A stretch of 44,314 nucleotides of DNA from Nemertoderma westbladi (taxonomy: Eukaryota; Xenacoelomorpha; Nemertodermatida; Nemertodermatidae): positions 1-44,314 of the forward strand of contig JAUCBJ010000828.1 in the NCBI GenBank assembly GCA_032718475.1, read 5' to 3'. Below the pieces are notes generated by a model. It had not been told where the DNA came from, did no database searches, and saw only the letters and a list, made by a program, of their open reading frames with translations. The stretch's first letter is position 1. Each line of letters opens with the position of its first letter. Positions 19,076 to 28,510 of this stretch are shown in pieces. The position numbers and the translations under genes were made by a program.

Positions 19076-20195
19076 TGTTCGCGCTTTTAGACTTTTAGCA
19101 GTTTAACCTGCCAATTTTAAATGTCCTTTTGATTATGAATCGACTTTGCCCATACCAATTACCTGGTGTACTGAATTTACATCTGCCGAAGCCAGTCCGT
19201 GGGCGGCGTATGACCCACGGTGTGGGAGACTAGATTCGGGTTCCAGAGGAAGTTATTGCGGTGTAGGCTACTTTGTATCTATGATTGCTACTATATAATC
19301 TCTGAAAACTATATTTACTTTCGGGGAAATATTAACAGTTCCTTTGGGACGTGGCGCTTTAAGTATAAAACAGAGTTATGACTTACACTAATCACAACTA
19401 GATGGCTACTGAGTTTCGTAAATAGCGCATTCTTTAGGAGATGCTTTTTAACCTTCAAACAAATTCACACTACTTCACACTAATTTACACTAATTCACAC
19501 TAATTTGCCGACCGTCACTGATTTTGATCATATATAAGGAGGATTGCAACTGACACACGTAGGGATTATGAAATAGCATTTAATTCACACATAAACCACT
19601 ATAATTTGAGTCACAGTTGCTACCGGTAGACCCTTCCTCTGCTTACCTCAGTAATAAAGAAAGTCGAGGGGTTTACGGTTATTTATCGGTATTCTCCAAA
19701 TATAACATCCATTAATATAAACAACAATTAACACAATATAAAACAGCATTAAAACAGTGTGGTGAACAGTCAGTATGTGTTCAGTCATATGAAATGCGGT
19801 GATTCAGGTATGAAATGTGATGCGTCCAGTTTGAATTGATAAGTTAATAGATTTACGTCCTTATAACTCCAGCCATCAGATGTTCTTGGGCTAAAGTCTG
19901 AAACGTCCATACTTAGTACAGAATTCTGAGAGGAATCTAATTCTCAGAAAAATGATAACTGCGCATGCGCTAGTTTCCTCAGGTAGGTCTCTACTGGCAT
20001 AACTGGGAAAATTGCTCTGATTGGCTGAATAAGCTCAAACAAAGAGATCTCCACGTACACAAAGAATCAGCTGACAGATTTCGTCATCTTGATTCTAATT
20101 TCTGTCCGACGCTTAGTTGAACAATTTTAGGGCTATTTTAGAGCATTCTGCGCATTGTGTAAAAGTGACTTGTTATGTCCGCAAAAGCTTTTACA
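19076..20195 (-). mobile_element. Solo LTR of the BEL family with 5-bp target duplication
   Basis: The segment starts TGTTCGCGC and ends CTTTTACA, the TG...CA ends of an LTR, and is flanked on both sides by GTTAG (19071-19075 and 20196-20200). A 5-bp duplication is typical for BEL/Pao elements. Its sequence matches the LTR at 21260-22323 over the full length with substitutions and indels. As both flanks carry the duplication, it is most simply a solo LTR left after recombination between two LTRs. An internal NRF-1-like palindrome (TGCGCATGCGCTA, 19960-19972) is absent from the other LTR. Orientation is given by analogy with the 5' LTR. Confidence 0.8.
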
Positions 20196-20200
20196 GTTAG

Positions 20201-21259
20201 AATTTCTGGTTCTTAAGACTGACAGGGAATTACGGTATTTTGAAACCAATAAAGTAGTATTCAGTACGTTGTGTTGTCCAGATAAGGAAATGCCACTGTC
20301 TGACGGCTTATAGTCTACACTATAAGCACTACGTACCCAGAGTGTCCTATACCTAGAGATTAATTATCGAAGCCAACTATAGCTAACGGACCTATTAACC
20401 ACGTTACAACACAAATATACTGCCTACACACTAAATTAACTTTCAGGAAAGCACTGTACTCTAAACCCTAAATTAGGTACTAGCACTTATACAACATATA
20501 ACTTGCAGTTAAATATACATGAACAGCCAAAAGAACCACAGTAGCTGCTGGAGTGACCGGTGCACTAAATCACCAGTCTGTCCTACGCCAAGCAGTCCTG
20601 AAGTAGTACCGGCGTTAATTTAACTATAACAGTATGCATAACAAGCATAATTACTGTAAGGAATAAACTTGGGGACATGAAGGTTGCAAATTACTCGCAT
20701 AAACTCTGAATAATAAATATTACACTACCCGTACAGACTATTCAAATAAAACATAGACTAAATGCTGGCAGACTTCCGTCAAGCCTAAATAAACCACAGT
20801 ATATGCAATCTCCGAAATGGTTAGTTAGTAAGCATTCTACACTACGTAGTACGACTTATTCCTTCGCGGAGGGTTTACCTTATAGCACTGGATGCCTCCA
20901 CTTTCCTAACTAGCACTTTATCGGACAGACACCCTACATACACTGTAATCGCCTCAGACCTAACAACAATCAGGCAACAATCTGGCCTACAAGTTATTTT
21001 TACAATCTGAGCAGGCTTACACGCCTTCTGCTCAATATTACACTTACAGATAAATAAGCCAACAGAAATAAGTAAAATCCCAATAAAAAACCAGGGCTGC
21101 AGTCCCCGATTAAATATTAAGACTTACCGGTATATTATTATCACAATCGAATTAATACTGATGTAAGTACCGGTTTGGGTCAGGCCTACAGTTTACCGTC
21201 CGACCGGTACGTTTTGGGTTTATTGCCTACTGGGCAATAAAAGAAACAAAATCTATTAA
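20201..21259 (-). other. BEL leader, part proximal to the LTR
   Basis: This is about 1.06 kb of non-coding DNA between the solo LTR and the 5' LTR. No protein similarity or long frame is seen. The sequence next to the LTR (minus strand TTAATAGATTTTG) does not show an obvious TGG primer-binding site, so the priming tRNA is not identified. It could alternatively be unrelated DNA between two LTR insertions. Confidence 0.5.
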
Positions 21260-22323
21260 TGTTCGCGCTTTTAGACTTTTTAGCAGTTAACCTGCCAATT
21301 TAAATGTCCCTTTAATTATAAATCGACTTTTGCCCTTACCAATTACCTGGTGTACTGAATTTACATCCGCCGAAGCCAGTCCGTGCGCGGCGTATGACCC
21401 ACTGTGTGGGTGACTGGATTCGGGTCCAGAGATAGTTATTGCGGTGTAGGCTACTTTGTATTATTCGATTGATCGCTACTATATAATCTCTGACAACTAT
21501 ATTTACTTTCGGGGAAATATTAACAGTTCCTTTAGGTCGTGGTGCTTTAAGTATAAAACAGAGTTATGACTTACACTAATCACAACTAGATGGCTATAGA
21601 ATCTAACAAATAGCGCATTCTTTAGGAGATGCTTTATTAACCTTCACACGACTTCACACTAATTCACACTAAATTGCCGACCGTCACTGATTTTTATCAT
21701 ATATAAGGAGGATTGCAACTGACACATGTAGGGATTATGAAATAGCATTTAATCCACACAAAAAACCACTATAATTTGAGTCGCAGTTGCTACCGGTAGA
21801 CCCTTCTGCTTACCTCAGTAATTAAGAAAGTTGAGGGGTTTACGATTATTTATCGGTATTCTCCAAATATAACATCCATTAATATAAACAGCAATTAACA
21901 ACAATATAAACAGCATTAAGACAGTGCGGTGAACAGAGTCAGTATGTGTTGATGTGATGCGGTGTGGTTTGTGCCGATGTTAATAGATTTACGTTCTTAT
22001 AACTTTAGCCATCAGATGTTCTTTGGGCAAAGTCTGAAACGTCTGTACTTAGGACTGAATCCAGAATGGAATAGGATTCTCAGAAAAACTCCCGCATTAC
22101 GACATTTTCTATAGGGCTCTATTGGCATAACAGGGAAGGTTGCTCTGATTGGCTAAAAATATGTCCAAACAAAGATACCTCCACGTACACAAAGAATCAG
22201 CTGACAGATTTCGTCATCTCAGTTTATTTTCTGACAGACGCGTAGCTGAACAATTCTCGGCCTTTTTAGAGTATTCAGCGCATTGCGTAAAAATGACTTG
22301 TTATGTCCGCAAAAGCTTTTACA
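21260..22323 (-). mobile_element. 5' LTR of the BEL/Pao element
   Basis: This is a 1,064-bp segment with TG...CA ends, homologous to the solo LTR. Its left flank (ATTAA) and right flank (AGCAT) do not match. This is expected if one side is element interior and the other is host DNA, so it is taken as the 5' LTR of the minus-strand element. The right flank starts a sequence (22324-22414) that has an uninterrupted, inverted relative at 32329-32419, which supports the LTR end exactly at 22323. Both LTRs share TATATAAGG (about 21698 here), TATAAAA and an ATTGG motif. Confidence 0.75.
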
Positions 22324-22808
22324 AGCATGGAACCTAATGGTGAATTTCTGGAGGATATAAAACGTAAAAAAAAGGACATCATGAGTGATTTAAATGGACA
22401 ATAAAAATTATTGCGTTTATAAAACAGGTTCCCGTATGTATATGTATGTATGTAATTACAGGGTTCTACAATTCTAACTTGAGGGCTGAAGTGTTTATAC
22501 GTGAAATAGGATAGCAAAAGGTAAACAAAACTGGTTTTCTAAGGTTTTCGATACGTTTACATTCACGTTTTCGATCCGCTGAATCCGTTTTTACAACATT
22601 AGAGGCGTAAATAAATTAATTTCTTTATGTACTCCCATTTTTTTTTTATTGTTAATTTTGTAGTTCCTTTGTTCTCTGTATTTCTCGTTTATTTGAATGT
22701 GTAAAATTGAAAAATTGTTTAATGTTAAATCTTTCAAAAAAAATTCGGATTTAATTTTTAAATGTTATTAAATTAATAATTAAATTAAAGAGAAATTAAT
22801 GTTTACGA
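22324..22808. other. Non-coding DNA between the BEL LTR and LINE copy 2
   Basis: The first 91 bp (22324-22414) belong to a dispersed repeat also present inverted at 32329-32419, with a looser relative at about 33895-34008. The rest is AT-rich with homopolymer runs. Open frames of 60-80 codons here are not conserved-looking. Confidence 0.5.
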
Positions 22809-23324
22809 TGAGGCGCAGAAAGAGTTCCGACTCAAACAGACTGAGACTACAGCGGCCAAGAATGCAGTTAAGGCTGCATCTAGGTCCCTGAACAGGCAGT
22901 ACTCTGTTAATCTACAGGAGCTAATAAACCAACAGGTTGATGTCATCAATGATGCTGACGACAGCAGGCAATCATCCAAGGCATGGAAATCGATCAACTT
23001 GCTTACTGGGCGGGAAAGCCAACCAACCACCAAGGTTAAGACGGGATCACCTGCCGATCGCCTCAATGGTTGGAAAAGGCCCACTTTGAAAAGCTCCTCA
23101 ATAATGACAGGGTATTGCCTGATAACTTTATAGATGTAAAGGTGTCTGAGTCTGTACTCCCAGATATTCCCATTGGCGATATCTCCTTTGCAGAAGTGAA
23201 GACTGCTGCAAAGAGCATTAAGACCAATCGTGCCAGTGGAGTAGATGGTGTTCCCCCTGAGGTCTTTAAAATACCTGAGTGTTTAAAGCTCATCTATCCC
23301 ATCATAGTAGACATCCCATCATAG
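22809..23324 (+). pseudogene. LINE copy 2, RT N-terminal region
   Basis: Plus-strand frames encode AAKNAVKAASRSLNRQYSVN and later VKVSESVLPDIPIGDISFAE, followed by RASGVDGVPPEVFKIPECLK, matching copy 1 almost residue for residue. A frameshift around 23070 splits the segment. It ends where a small deletion removes the MYRTTR codons near 23310, after which the frame changes. Confidence 0.8.
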
Positions 23325-23800
23325 TCCCACAAGAATTGAAAACAAATAAGTTGGAGCCAGTTCCCAAGAAGGGCAACCTAACACTGTATGGTTCTTTTCG
23401 GAGAATATCATTGATCTCGTCTACTGTTGATGGTGACACAGAACCATTTGAAGTGTTATGGTGCGTTCTCCAGGGAGACACACTTGCACCATTCTTGTTC
23501 ATAATTGTGGTTGACTATTTTCTACGCATGTCCTTAGGTCATCATGATGATGGGGTGATGATAACTCCACCTACTAGCTCCAGAAGTCGAGGAAATCCTG
23601 CCAAGTACCTAACTTATCTACACTTTGCTGATGACTTAGGAGTACACTCAGAATCACTAGAGGGAGCCCAACGGCTCCTTAGCTCATTAGAACAGGCTGC
23701 TTCTATTGTTGGTCTTTTTATTAACTCCAGAAATACCAAAATTTTGACAGTTAACTTTGAAAGTCCTCAGCAAGTCTCTGACAGGATGAGCATACTGTAA
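23279..23800 (+). pseudogene. LINE copy 2, RT core with motif A deleted
   Basis: This 173-codon frame reads VPKKGNLTLYGSFRRISLIS directly into STVDGDTEPFEVLWCVLQGD. In copy 1 these are separated by about 100 residues that include GFRKGR and the FVDFFKAFDS motif, so the deletion has removed the first catalytic aspartate. The FADD box (HFADDLGVHS) remains. The domain cannot be active. Confidence 0.85.
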
Positions 23801-23814
23801 GCTCAAAGTATGGT

Positions 23815-24436
23815 ATGCTTGAACATGTGGACGACTTCTGTTACCTGGGATCATGGATCCGGAAGTCGGGTGAGGACCTTCGAATGCGTAAGGGAAAGGC
23901 ATGGGCAGCCTTGAATAGGCTTTCCAGGATTTGGAAGTCACCGAGAATTAATCGGAAACTTAAGGTCCGATTATTTAGAGCAGCAGTAGTTCCAGTACTC
24001 CTCTATGGGAGTCCATGCTGGGCTCTAACTGTTGAGGAAACCAAATCTCTGGATGGCACATGCTACGCCGGGTTCATTGTGTCAAGTACAATGCACACAT
24101 CTCCAACCAGACACTATATAACATTGGAGGTGTCTCATTGGTTCCCCCAAGCTTTGACACTAGAACAAAACGTCTCCGCTTTGCAGGACATTGCTTTCGC
24201 AGTGATGACCAGCCAGTGCATAATCATGTGCTTAGGCAGCCTCATGGAGTGAATAAGCATGGTGGACAGCCTATGACTTTCTTGAGACGCATCTTAAAGG
24301 ACACTGGCCTTGAAGATGCGGATGATCTAGCGAATGTTATGGGTGTTTGGGTGTTGTGGTGGCGCAACTTTGTCGACAAGCCGGATCAGCATTCTTTAAA
24401 ATGCAGCTGCAATGCAGCATGCCGATCCTACAGTGA
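23815..24436 (+). pseudogene. LINE copy 2, C-terminal region
   Basis: Two overlapping plus-strand frames (23815-24252 and 24060-24436) match the C-terminal region of copy 1: LEHVDDFCYLGSWIRKSGED, LKVRLFRAAVVPVLLYGSPC, then after a frameshift near 24060 MLRRVHCVKYNAHISNQTLY and HGGQPMTFLRRILKDTG. The second frame runs past the LINE end into the neighbouring repeat by chance. Confidence 0.82.
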
Positions 24437-24607
24437 GCAGGTTAAAGAGGCGTGTTGGGGGAACCAAAACAATAAACGAAAGTTAACACATGTTACAAGA
24501 TTATGCAGGTTACTTTTATTTAAAGGCTGAAAGGAGCAGGTTCACAGAGGCGTGTTGGAGGAACCAAAACAATAAACGAAAGTTAACACATGTTACAAGA
24601 TTATGCT
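24437..24607 (+). repeat. Direct repeat related to the 67-bp satellite monomer
   Basis: Two copies (about 24442-24508 and 24535-24607) share GAGGCGTGTTGG[G/A]GGAACC, AAAACAATAAACGAAAG and TTAACACATGTTACAAGATTATGC. Their first half (GGAGCAGGTT, GAGGCG, AACCAAAACAATAAACG) is the reverse complement of the 67-bp satellite unit at 32763-33690, so they are diverged monomers of that family 8 kb away. They abut the 3' end of LINE copy 2. Confidence 0.75.
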
Positions 24608-24761
24608 ATTAATAAATATGATATTATGATTAAGGTTACTTAATTGGGTCTTGGGTCTTTGTTTTGTACTCACTAACACCAAACTGTTTCTTCTTGTAAA
24701 TAAACGAAGCATTTCATCGGTTAACTAACTCCTGAAATCAAAACACAACTGAAATAAATGT

Positions 24762-24872
24762 ATGTTACATTCAAGCTTAGTAATTTATAGATCGAATGTA
24801 ACATATTTATAGGATCCAATGTAACATAATTGAGGTTACGTTGATTCGTAAAAACTATGTTACATTCGATCC
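24762..24872. repeat. Cluster of four ATGTTACATT-type words in both orientations
   Basis: ATGTTACATTC (24762), GATCGAATGTAACAT (24790), GGATCCAATGTAACAT (24812) and ATGTTACATTCGATCC (24857) are four near-copies of one word, two in each orientation. The last two form an almost perfect 16-bp inverted repeat with a 29-nt spacer. They lie at and just inside the start of the gypsy-like gag. They may be a remnant of an LTR end or a small foldback. Confidence 0.7.
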
Positions 24873-25685
24873 TGATTACTTTCGGTCTGTCACCCAGGGT
24901 CGGACGACACTGAACCACCTGCGTCAGGGGCTGGCGAAACGTGACGTTGACGCCACTCAACGCGATGCTGCAGTGGATGCCCGCCTCTATAAACTGACCC
25001 AGATGCTGATACAACAGCAGGACAACGCGGCACGCGAGAGCACAGCGGCTAATGCGGAGATCGCGCAGCTGATGGGCGCACTCCAAGCGCACATGGGTGC
25101 GACCATTCCCGGCGTGGCTGGACCGATACAACCCGTACCGACACCGACACGCCAACCACAATACCGCTTTATTGATAGCCGCGACCTCGTAAAAATCAAC
25201 GGTGATATTGACATCACCTCGTTCCATCGGTGGCGAGAGGCCTGGTGCTTCCACGCGCACCGCCAACAAGCCTCCACATTCCCACGTGATGAACAGGTTT
25301 ATTCATTAATATCAACTATTGGTCGAGACCTACAACAAACTCTTACCATGACGCTCAACGTCGACATCGACGATGATGCAACCACTGTGGTGTAGTGGAG
25401 ACGGTCCTCGACACACTGCAGGTGCACCTCTGGTCGAAGCTCAGTATCGCCATCGACGGAATAAAGTTCCACGACCATAGACAGGGCCCGAACGAGAGCT
25501 TCGACTCGTTCCGGATCGCCCTGTCGGAACTTGGTGATGCCGCAGATCTTTGCGAACATGTTGGAATAGACAGATCGTGATGCAGATCCTGGTCGGCATC
25601 CGATCATGAGCCCCTCACCGAACTACTCAAGGTTCTCCCCAACCTTTCCTTGAGGATTGCGTCCGAATCTGCCAAACGATGGAGG
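24841..25685 (+). pseudogene. Gypsy-like gag (capsid) with frameshift
   Basis: The first 184 codons include a polar N-terminus rich in Gln and Ala and then FHRWREAWCFHAHRQQASTF, typical of the capsid start in a gag family common in marine invertebrates. The next frame (25395-25580) continues with VLDTLQVHLWSKLSIAIDGI and the KFHDHRQGPNESFDSFRIAL block. A stop and further shift precede the TELLKVLPNLSLRIASESAK segment. Frameshift at about 25390 and a stop at 25578 make it non-functional. Confidence 0.72.
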
Positions 25686-25709
25686 TGAGCGAGCGTAACG
25701 ACTCAATAG

Positions 25710-26060
25710 TTGGGCGTGGGACCCTGGTTACAAAATTCACATCGTCGTACAAACGTTAATGCTCGGCCTCCCTGCAAACCCCACCTCCCTCCCCACATGC
25801 ACCCAGTGCCGCTGGAGGGTGCCGAAACGGGTAAACCCACCTCCACAGTGAACACGATTACAGGGGGTGGACCGATAAACTCCATAACGTTCACTGGCGA
25901 CCTCCCCCGCATAGAGGTAGAGGTGCGTGGCGTGGACGATGTCGACGAATGTGCAATCACACGCAATGTCCTCGCGGATAGCGGCGCTGCAGCCACCGTG
26001 CTAAACCAGGACATTTTCCACCAGATGGGCGGCCGCAACGTCGACCTCACCCCACCACGG
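25710..26060 (+). pseudogene. Gypsy-like aspartic protease, truncated
   Basis: The frame encodes ITRNVLADSGAAATVLNQDI and FHQMGGRNVDLTPP. The DSG triplet in a hydrophobic strand followed by a short helix is the retropepsin active site, and the DLTPP segment is typical of the gypsy-type protease. Only the N-terminal half is present. The last 11 codons of the open frame (INKYLG onward) derive from antisense LINE sequence and not from the protease. Confidence 0.75.
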
Positions 26061-26482
26061 ATTAATAAATATTTGGGAATTATACTAGTCTTTTCCTGCT
26101 TGTTGAAGTAACGAGACCAGCTTATTACGATATGTTTTATAGGCTTTCTCAAAGGTTGCTATGGGGTTGTTAGCAAACTTAGAGTGCAGTACAGTTTTCC
26201 TTCTACAGTAATTGCCGTCAGTAACCGTGCTGCTAGCCATGACTTCCTTGGAATATTTTATTTACTTGACAACTTAGTCGGAAGATGGAGGTCACATATT
26301 TTTTTGAAAATCTACGTAAAATTGGATAAAGCGTTCTGGGTCTGTAATATCAGAGGGGGAGTAAGTCTGGGTCTTTGAGACTGCTTAAAAATGATTGACA
26401 TTGAATTTGCTATAATCGAATGTCAGAATGTCACTTTGTCACAAGTTTCAGGCCTAAAAGTAAGTGTCGAAATCTGAGAGCA

Positions 26483-26758
26483 CTAGGAAGGTTGACAAGT
26501 GGTCTGAGCTGAGCTGCCTGTATCTGTAAGAAAGACGCCATGATGACGAAAAGATGAATTTATATTTGTTATAACATGATCAATTAATGTGTGAGAATGT
26601 GGAGTTATCCTTGTTGGTTTGTCAATTAATTGTGAAAAGCCATTTGATGAAAGGGCACCCAGGTAGGTTTGGGCGACAGGTTTATTCGCTTTACCTTTCC
26701 ATAAATAATCACCTGAAATTACTACCTCATAGTTTTGTTCAGCTAAAGATTGCAGCAA
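26483..26758 (-). pseudogene. LINE endonuclease C-terminal half
   Basis: The 91-codon minus-strand frame includes YEVVISGDYLWKGKANKPV and then YLGALSSNGFSQLIDKPTRI, TPHSHTLIDHVITNI. The GD(Y/F)N-like block, the GFxQLIxxPTRI motif and TLIDHIxTN are hallmarks of APE-type LINE endonucleases in CR1/L2-like families. GDYL replaces the usual GDFN, so the catalytic Asn is lost. The final SDH region is altered to a frame with a stop. Confidence 0.8.
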
Positions 26759-27132
26759 ATTTTCTAAATTAGAAGTAAATGCATCAACATCTACATACGT
26801 CTTAAGAACGATAGATGCAACCTACAATAAGTGGCTTGCTTGGGTGCAATCTGGAAATCTTGACCCAAGAATTCTCTGGTCCAGATAATTTTAAATCATC
26901 TCTACCCTTGGCCTCGAACTCCTCGCAAACATAGCAGTGCCCCCTCTATGAAGATACTTGCTACTGTAGTTCTGCGAAAGTCACATACAGGCAAACCATC
27001 CAGGTATAGTGTATTGACTGAGATCGTTAGAGTATGATATAAAAGTTTCTGAGAATGTTAAAATTTAAAATATCAAACTTAGAGGCTAGAGATTGGAGAA
27101 AATTAACGGTGGCTGATAAATTGGCTGCTAAA

Positions 27133-27665
27133 CTACGACAATTCAAATGGTATATTGAAAGTGGCCGTGTATATGTATTTATAAGAGTGTCGAACTCTCC
27201 ATAGACACTGAGTAGATGTTATATTATTATCAGGGTTTATTTTATCAAAGTAGTTATTTACTGATTCTATGGTGCAATTCTCCACGGAGTCTACAGTTGA
27301 AAAATTATCTAAATCATCATTAGAGATAGATGAAAAAGGAAAAATTGATTGCTGCAAAATATACACCAGTATGAGGTCAGTGACAGACAGATAATCAGAG
27401 GTCGGTAGAAATGTTCCGCACTGGAAGTGGAAAAACTGGGTACAAATAAGACAAGTAAAAAATTTATCGAGAGAGGTAAAAGTAGAAAAACAAAAATTAC
27501 AGCTTTCATTCTGGTTAGGACGGGAAATAAGACATGCTGGCAACTATCAGCATTACTTTGTGACAATGTGGCGATGTTTGCGGCACTGACCAATAATAAT
27601 AATGGAATAATGCAAACAGGGGGGTTTGCAATAGAATAAAACTCTGAGGTGAACTGAACTGACAT
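27133..27665 (-). pseudogene. LINE-encoded cysteine-rich (PHD-like) finger region
   Basis: The frame contains CNFCFSTF, then FFTCLICTQFFHFQCG, a C-x2-C ... C-x2-C-x3-FH-x2-C arrangement like the PHD-type fingers that precede the endonuclease in some CR1-like LINEs, and then a loop and SIFPFSSISNDDLDNF, also typical. A frameshift near 27300-27540 gives two overlapping frames. Its function in the element is probably nucleic-acid or chromatin binding (inference). Confidence 0.65.
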
Positions 27666-28510
27666 ATTAATATGTTAATGAATAGGGGTTTAGTATGGCT
27701 GATTGCAACTAGTCGCTAATGATTGCAGCATAATGATGAAGTGAATTGAACACGTTATAGTGTGTTAGTGAGTTATTAGTATGTCTGAGTCTGATATGAT
27801 TAAATTGAATCACATTTAGTATAGAGTAGAGTCTTTAGCCTAGAGTATATTTATAGCTACTACTATAGGCCAACCTATTTTTTTTTTCAATTTCAGTTCA
27901 ATTTCAATGTTTATTTTTACCCTTCAAATAATATTTCAAAATAACAACAATAACTCAGTATAAAATAGAAATTAACATGAGTACATACTATATATGGTAA
28001 GTTCTATATAAATGGGTACTGGAGAACAGCCAAATAGCAGGGCTAGTAAACGGCTGCTCACCAGGAGGATGGGATTATATGAAATGTATATGTAACATTT
28101 GATAGAATGGATGTAGTAAGTAGTAGTTTGAAGTAATAGTATACTGTAGGGTGTTGGAGATGCAGAATAGAGAGGTGATGAAGAAGATGACATATAGATA
28201 GATAGATAATGTAGGTAAGGTAGAGTAGAAAGTAGATAGATAAGAATAGGAAGGATAGGGACTATGTATGTATTAGGAGTGCTAATTTAGTGATAGATTT
28301 ATAGCGGGGCAGACTGCGATTTTTTAACATTTTTTGTTTATACTGTAGGTCTATATATATATAAATGTACAGTATTTAGTAATACATAAATTTAATTTGG
28401 CGAATGACAACGAGTTATTTTAATAGAATAGGGAGATTTAAACAGCAAATATTTAGCTGGCGAATTTGACATTTTGTAATATAATTAATTTAAATGGTTA
28501 AAGTTTAAAA
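27666..28510. other. AT-rich DNA with a LINE-tail-like segment
   Basis: Mostly non-coding. On the minus strand about 27985-27880 reads TTTGAAGGGTAAAAATAAAC, then ATTGAAATTGAACTGAAATTGA and a run of A, which resembles the short-repeat 3' tail of CR1/L2-type LINEs. A short (TAGA)n tract lies at about 28190-28210. The 73-codon minus-strand frame at 28193-27972 has no recognisable similarity. Confidence 0.4.

Larger units (their letters stand above)
4738..22323 (-). mobile_element. BEL/Pao LTR retrotransposon, 3'-truncated and interrupted by nested insertions
   Basis: On the minus strand the order is LTR (22323-21260), leader (21259-18371), gag (18370-14507), protease (13263-12973), RT (8397-7421), RNase H (7231-6026) and integrase (6065-4738). 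That is the gag-PR-RT-RH-IN order of Metaviridae-like and BEL/Pao elements. The zinc-knuckle pattern in gag, the VVFEGSAVYMGQSLN block and YMDD of the RT, the NPADIASRG end of RNase H and the DUF5641-like C-terminus are specific to BEL/Pao. A solo LTR (19076-20195) sits in its leader, a Ulp1-encoding LINE (8405-12962) sits between PR and RT, and an RTE-like LINE replaces everything after 4738, so the 3' LTR is missing. Multiple frameshifts and stops show that it is dead. Confidence 0.85.
22809..24436 (+). mobile_element. RTE-like LINE, copy 2, 5'-truncated with internal deletion
   Basis: This is the same family as copy 1 but on the plus strand and clearly diverged. It starts in the endonuclease-RT linker (GAGGCGCAGAAAGAG), includes RASGVDGVPPEVFK, then loses about 310 bp between the GSFRRIS segment and STVDGDTEP. 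This removes RT motif A. It continues with GDTLAPFLFIIVVDYFLR, FADDLGVHS and the C-terminal region. It lacks the 590-bp duplication seen in copy 1. The 3' end is placed at the last base shared with copy 1 (GCCGATCCTA). Confidence 0.88.
24841..26060 (+). mobile_element. Gypsy-type LTR retrotransposon fragment (gag-protease)
   Basis: A GC-rich plus-strand island encodes a gag-like protein in two frames (24841-25395 and 25395-25685) and then an aspartic protease. The match stops abruptly near 26060, where minus-strand LINE sequence begins. No RT, RNase H, integrase or LTR is recognisable. The assignment to the Ty3/gypsy group rests on the style of gag (WREAW ... LDTLQVHLWSK ... HDHRQGPNESFDSFRIALSE) and is moderate. 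Confidence 0.72.
26061..27665 (-). mobile_element. CR1-like LINE fragment, 5' part
   Basis: On the minus strand a cysteine-rich finger (about 27665-27270) is followed by degenerate endonuclease sequence (about 27100-26483) and the first segment of the RT region, recognised by TFEKAYKTYRNKLVSLLQQA (about 26165-26100). The RT itself is missing because the sequence ends at the junction with the gypsy fragment. The order of a PHD-like finger and then an endonuclease in one ORF fits CR1/Daphne-type LINEs. Many stops and frameshifts are present. Confidence 0.72.

Noticed and set aside
22149-22337. 62-codon plus-strand frame inside the BEL LTR
   Set aside because: Crosses the LTR end into flanking repeat, and has no similarity to known proteins.
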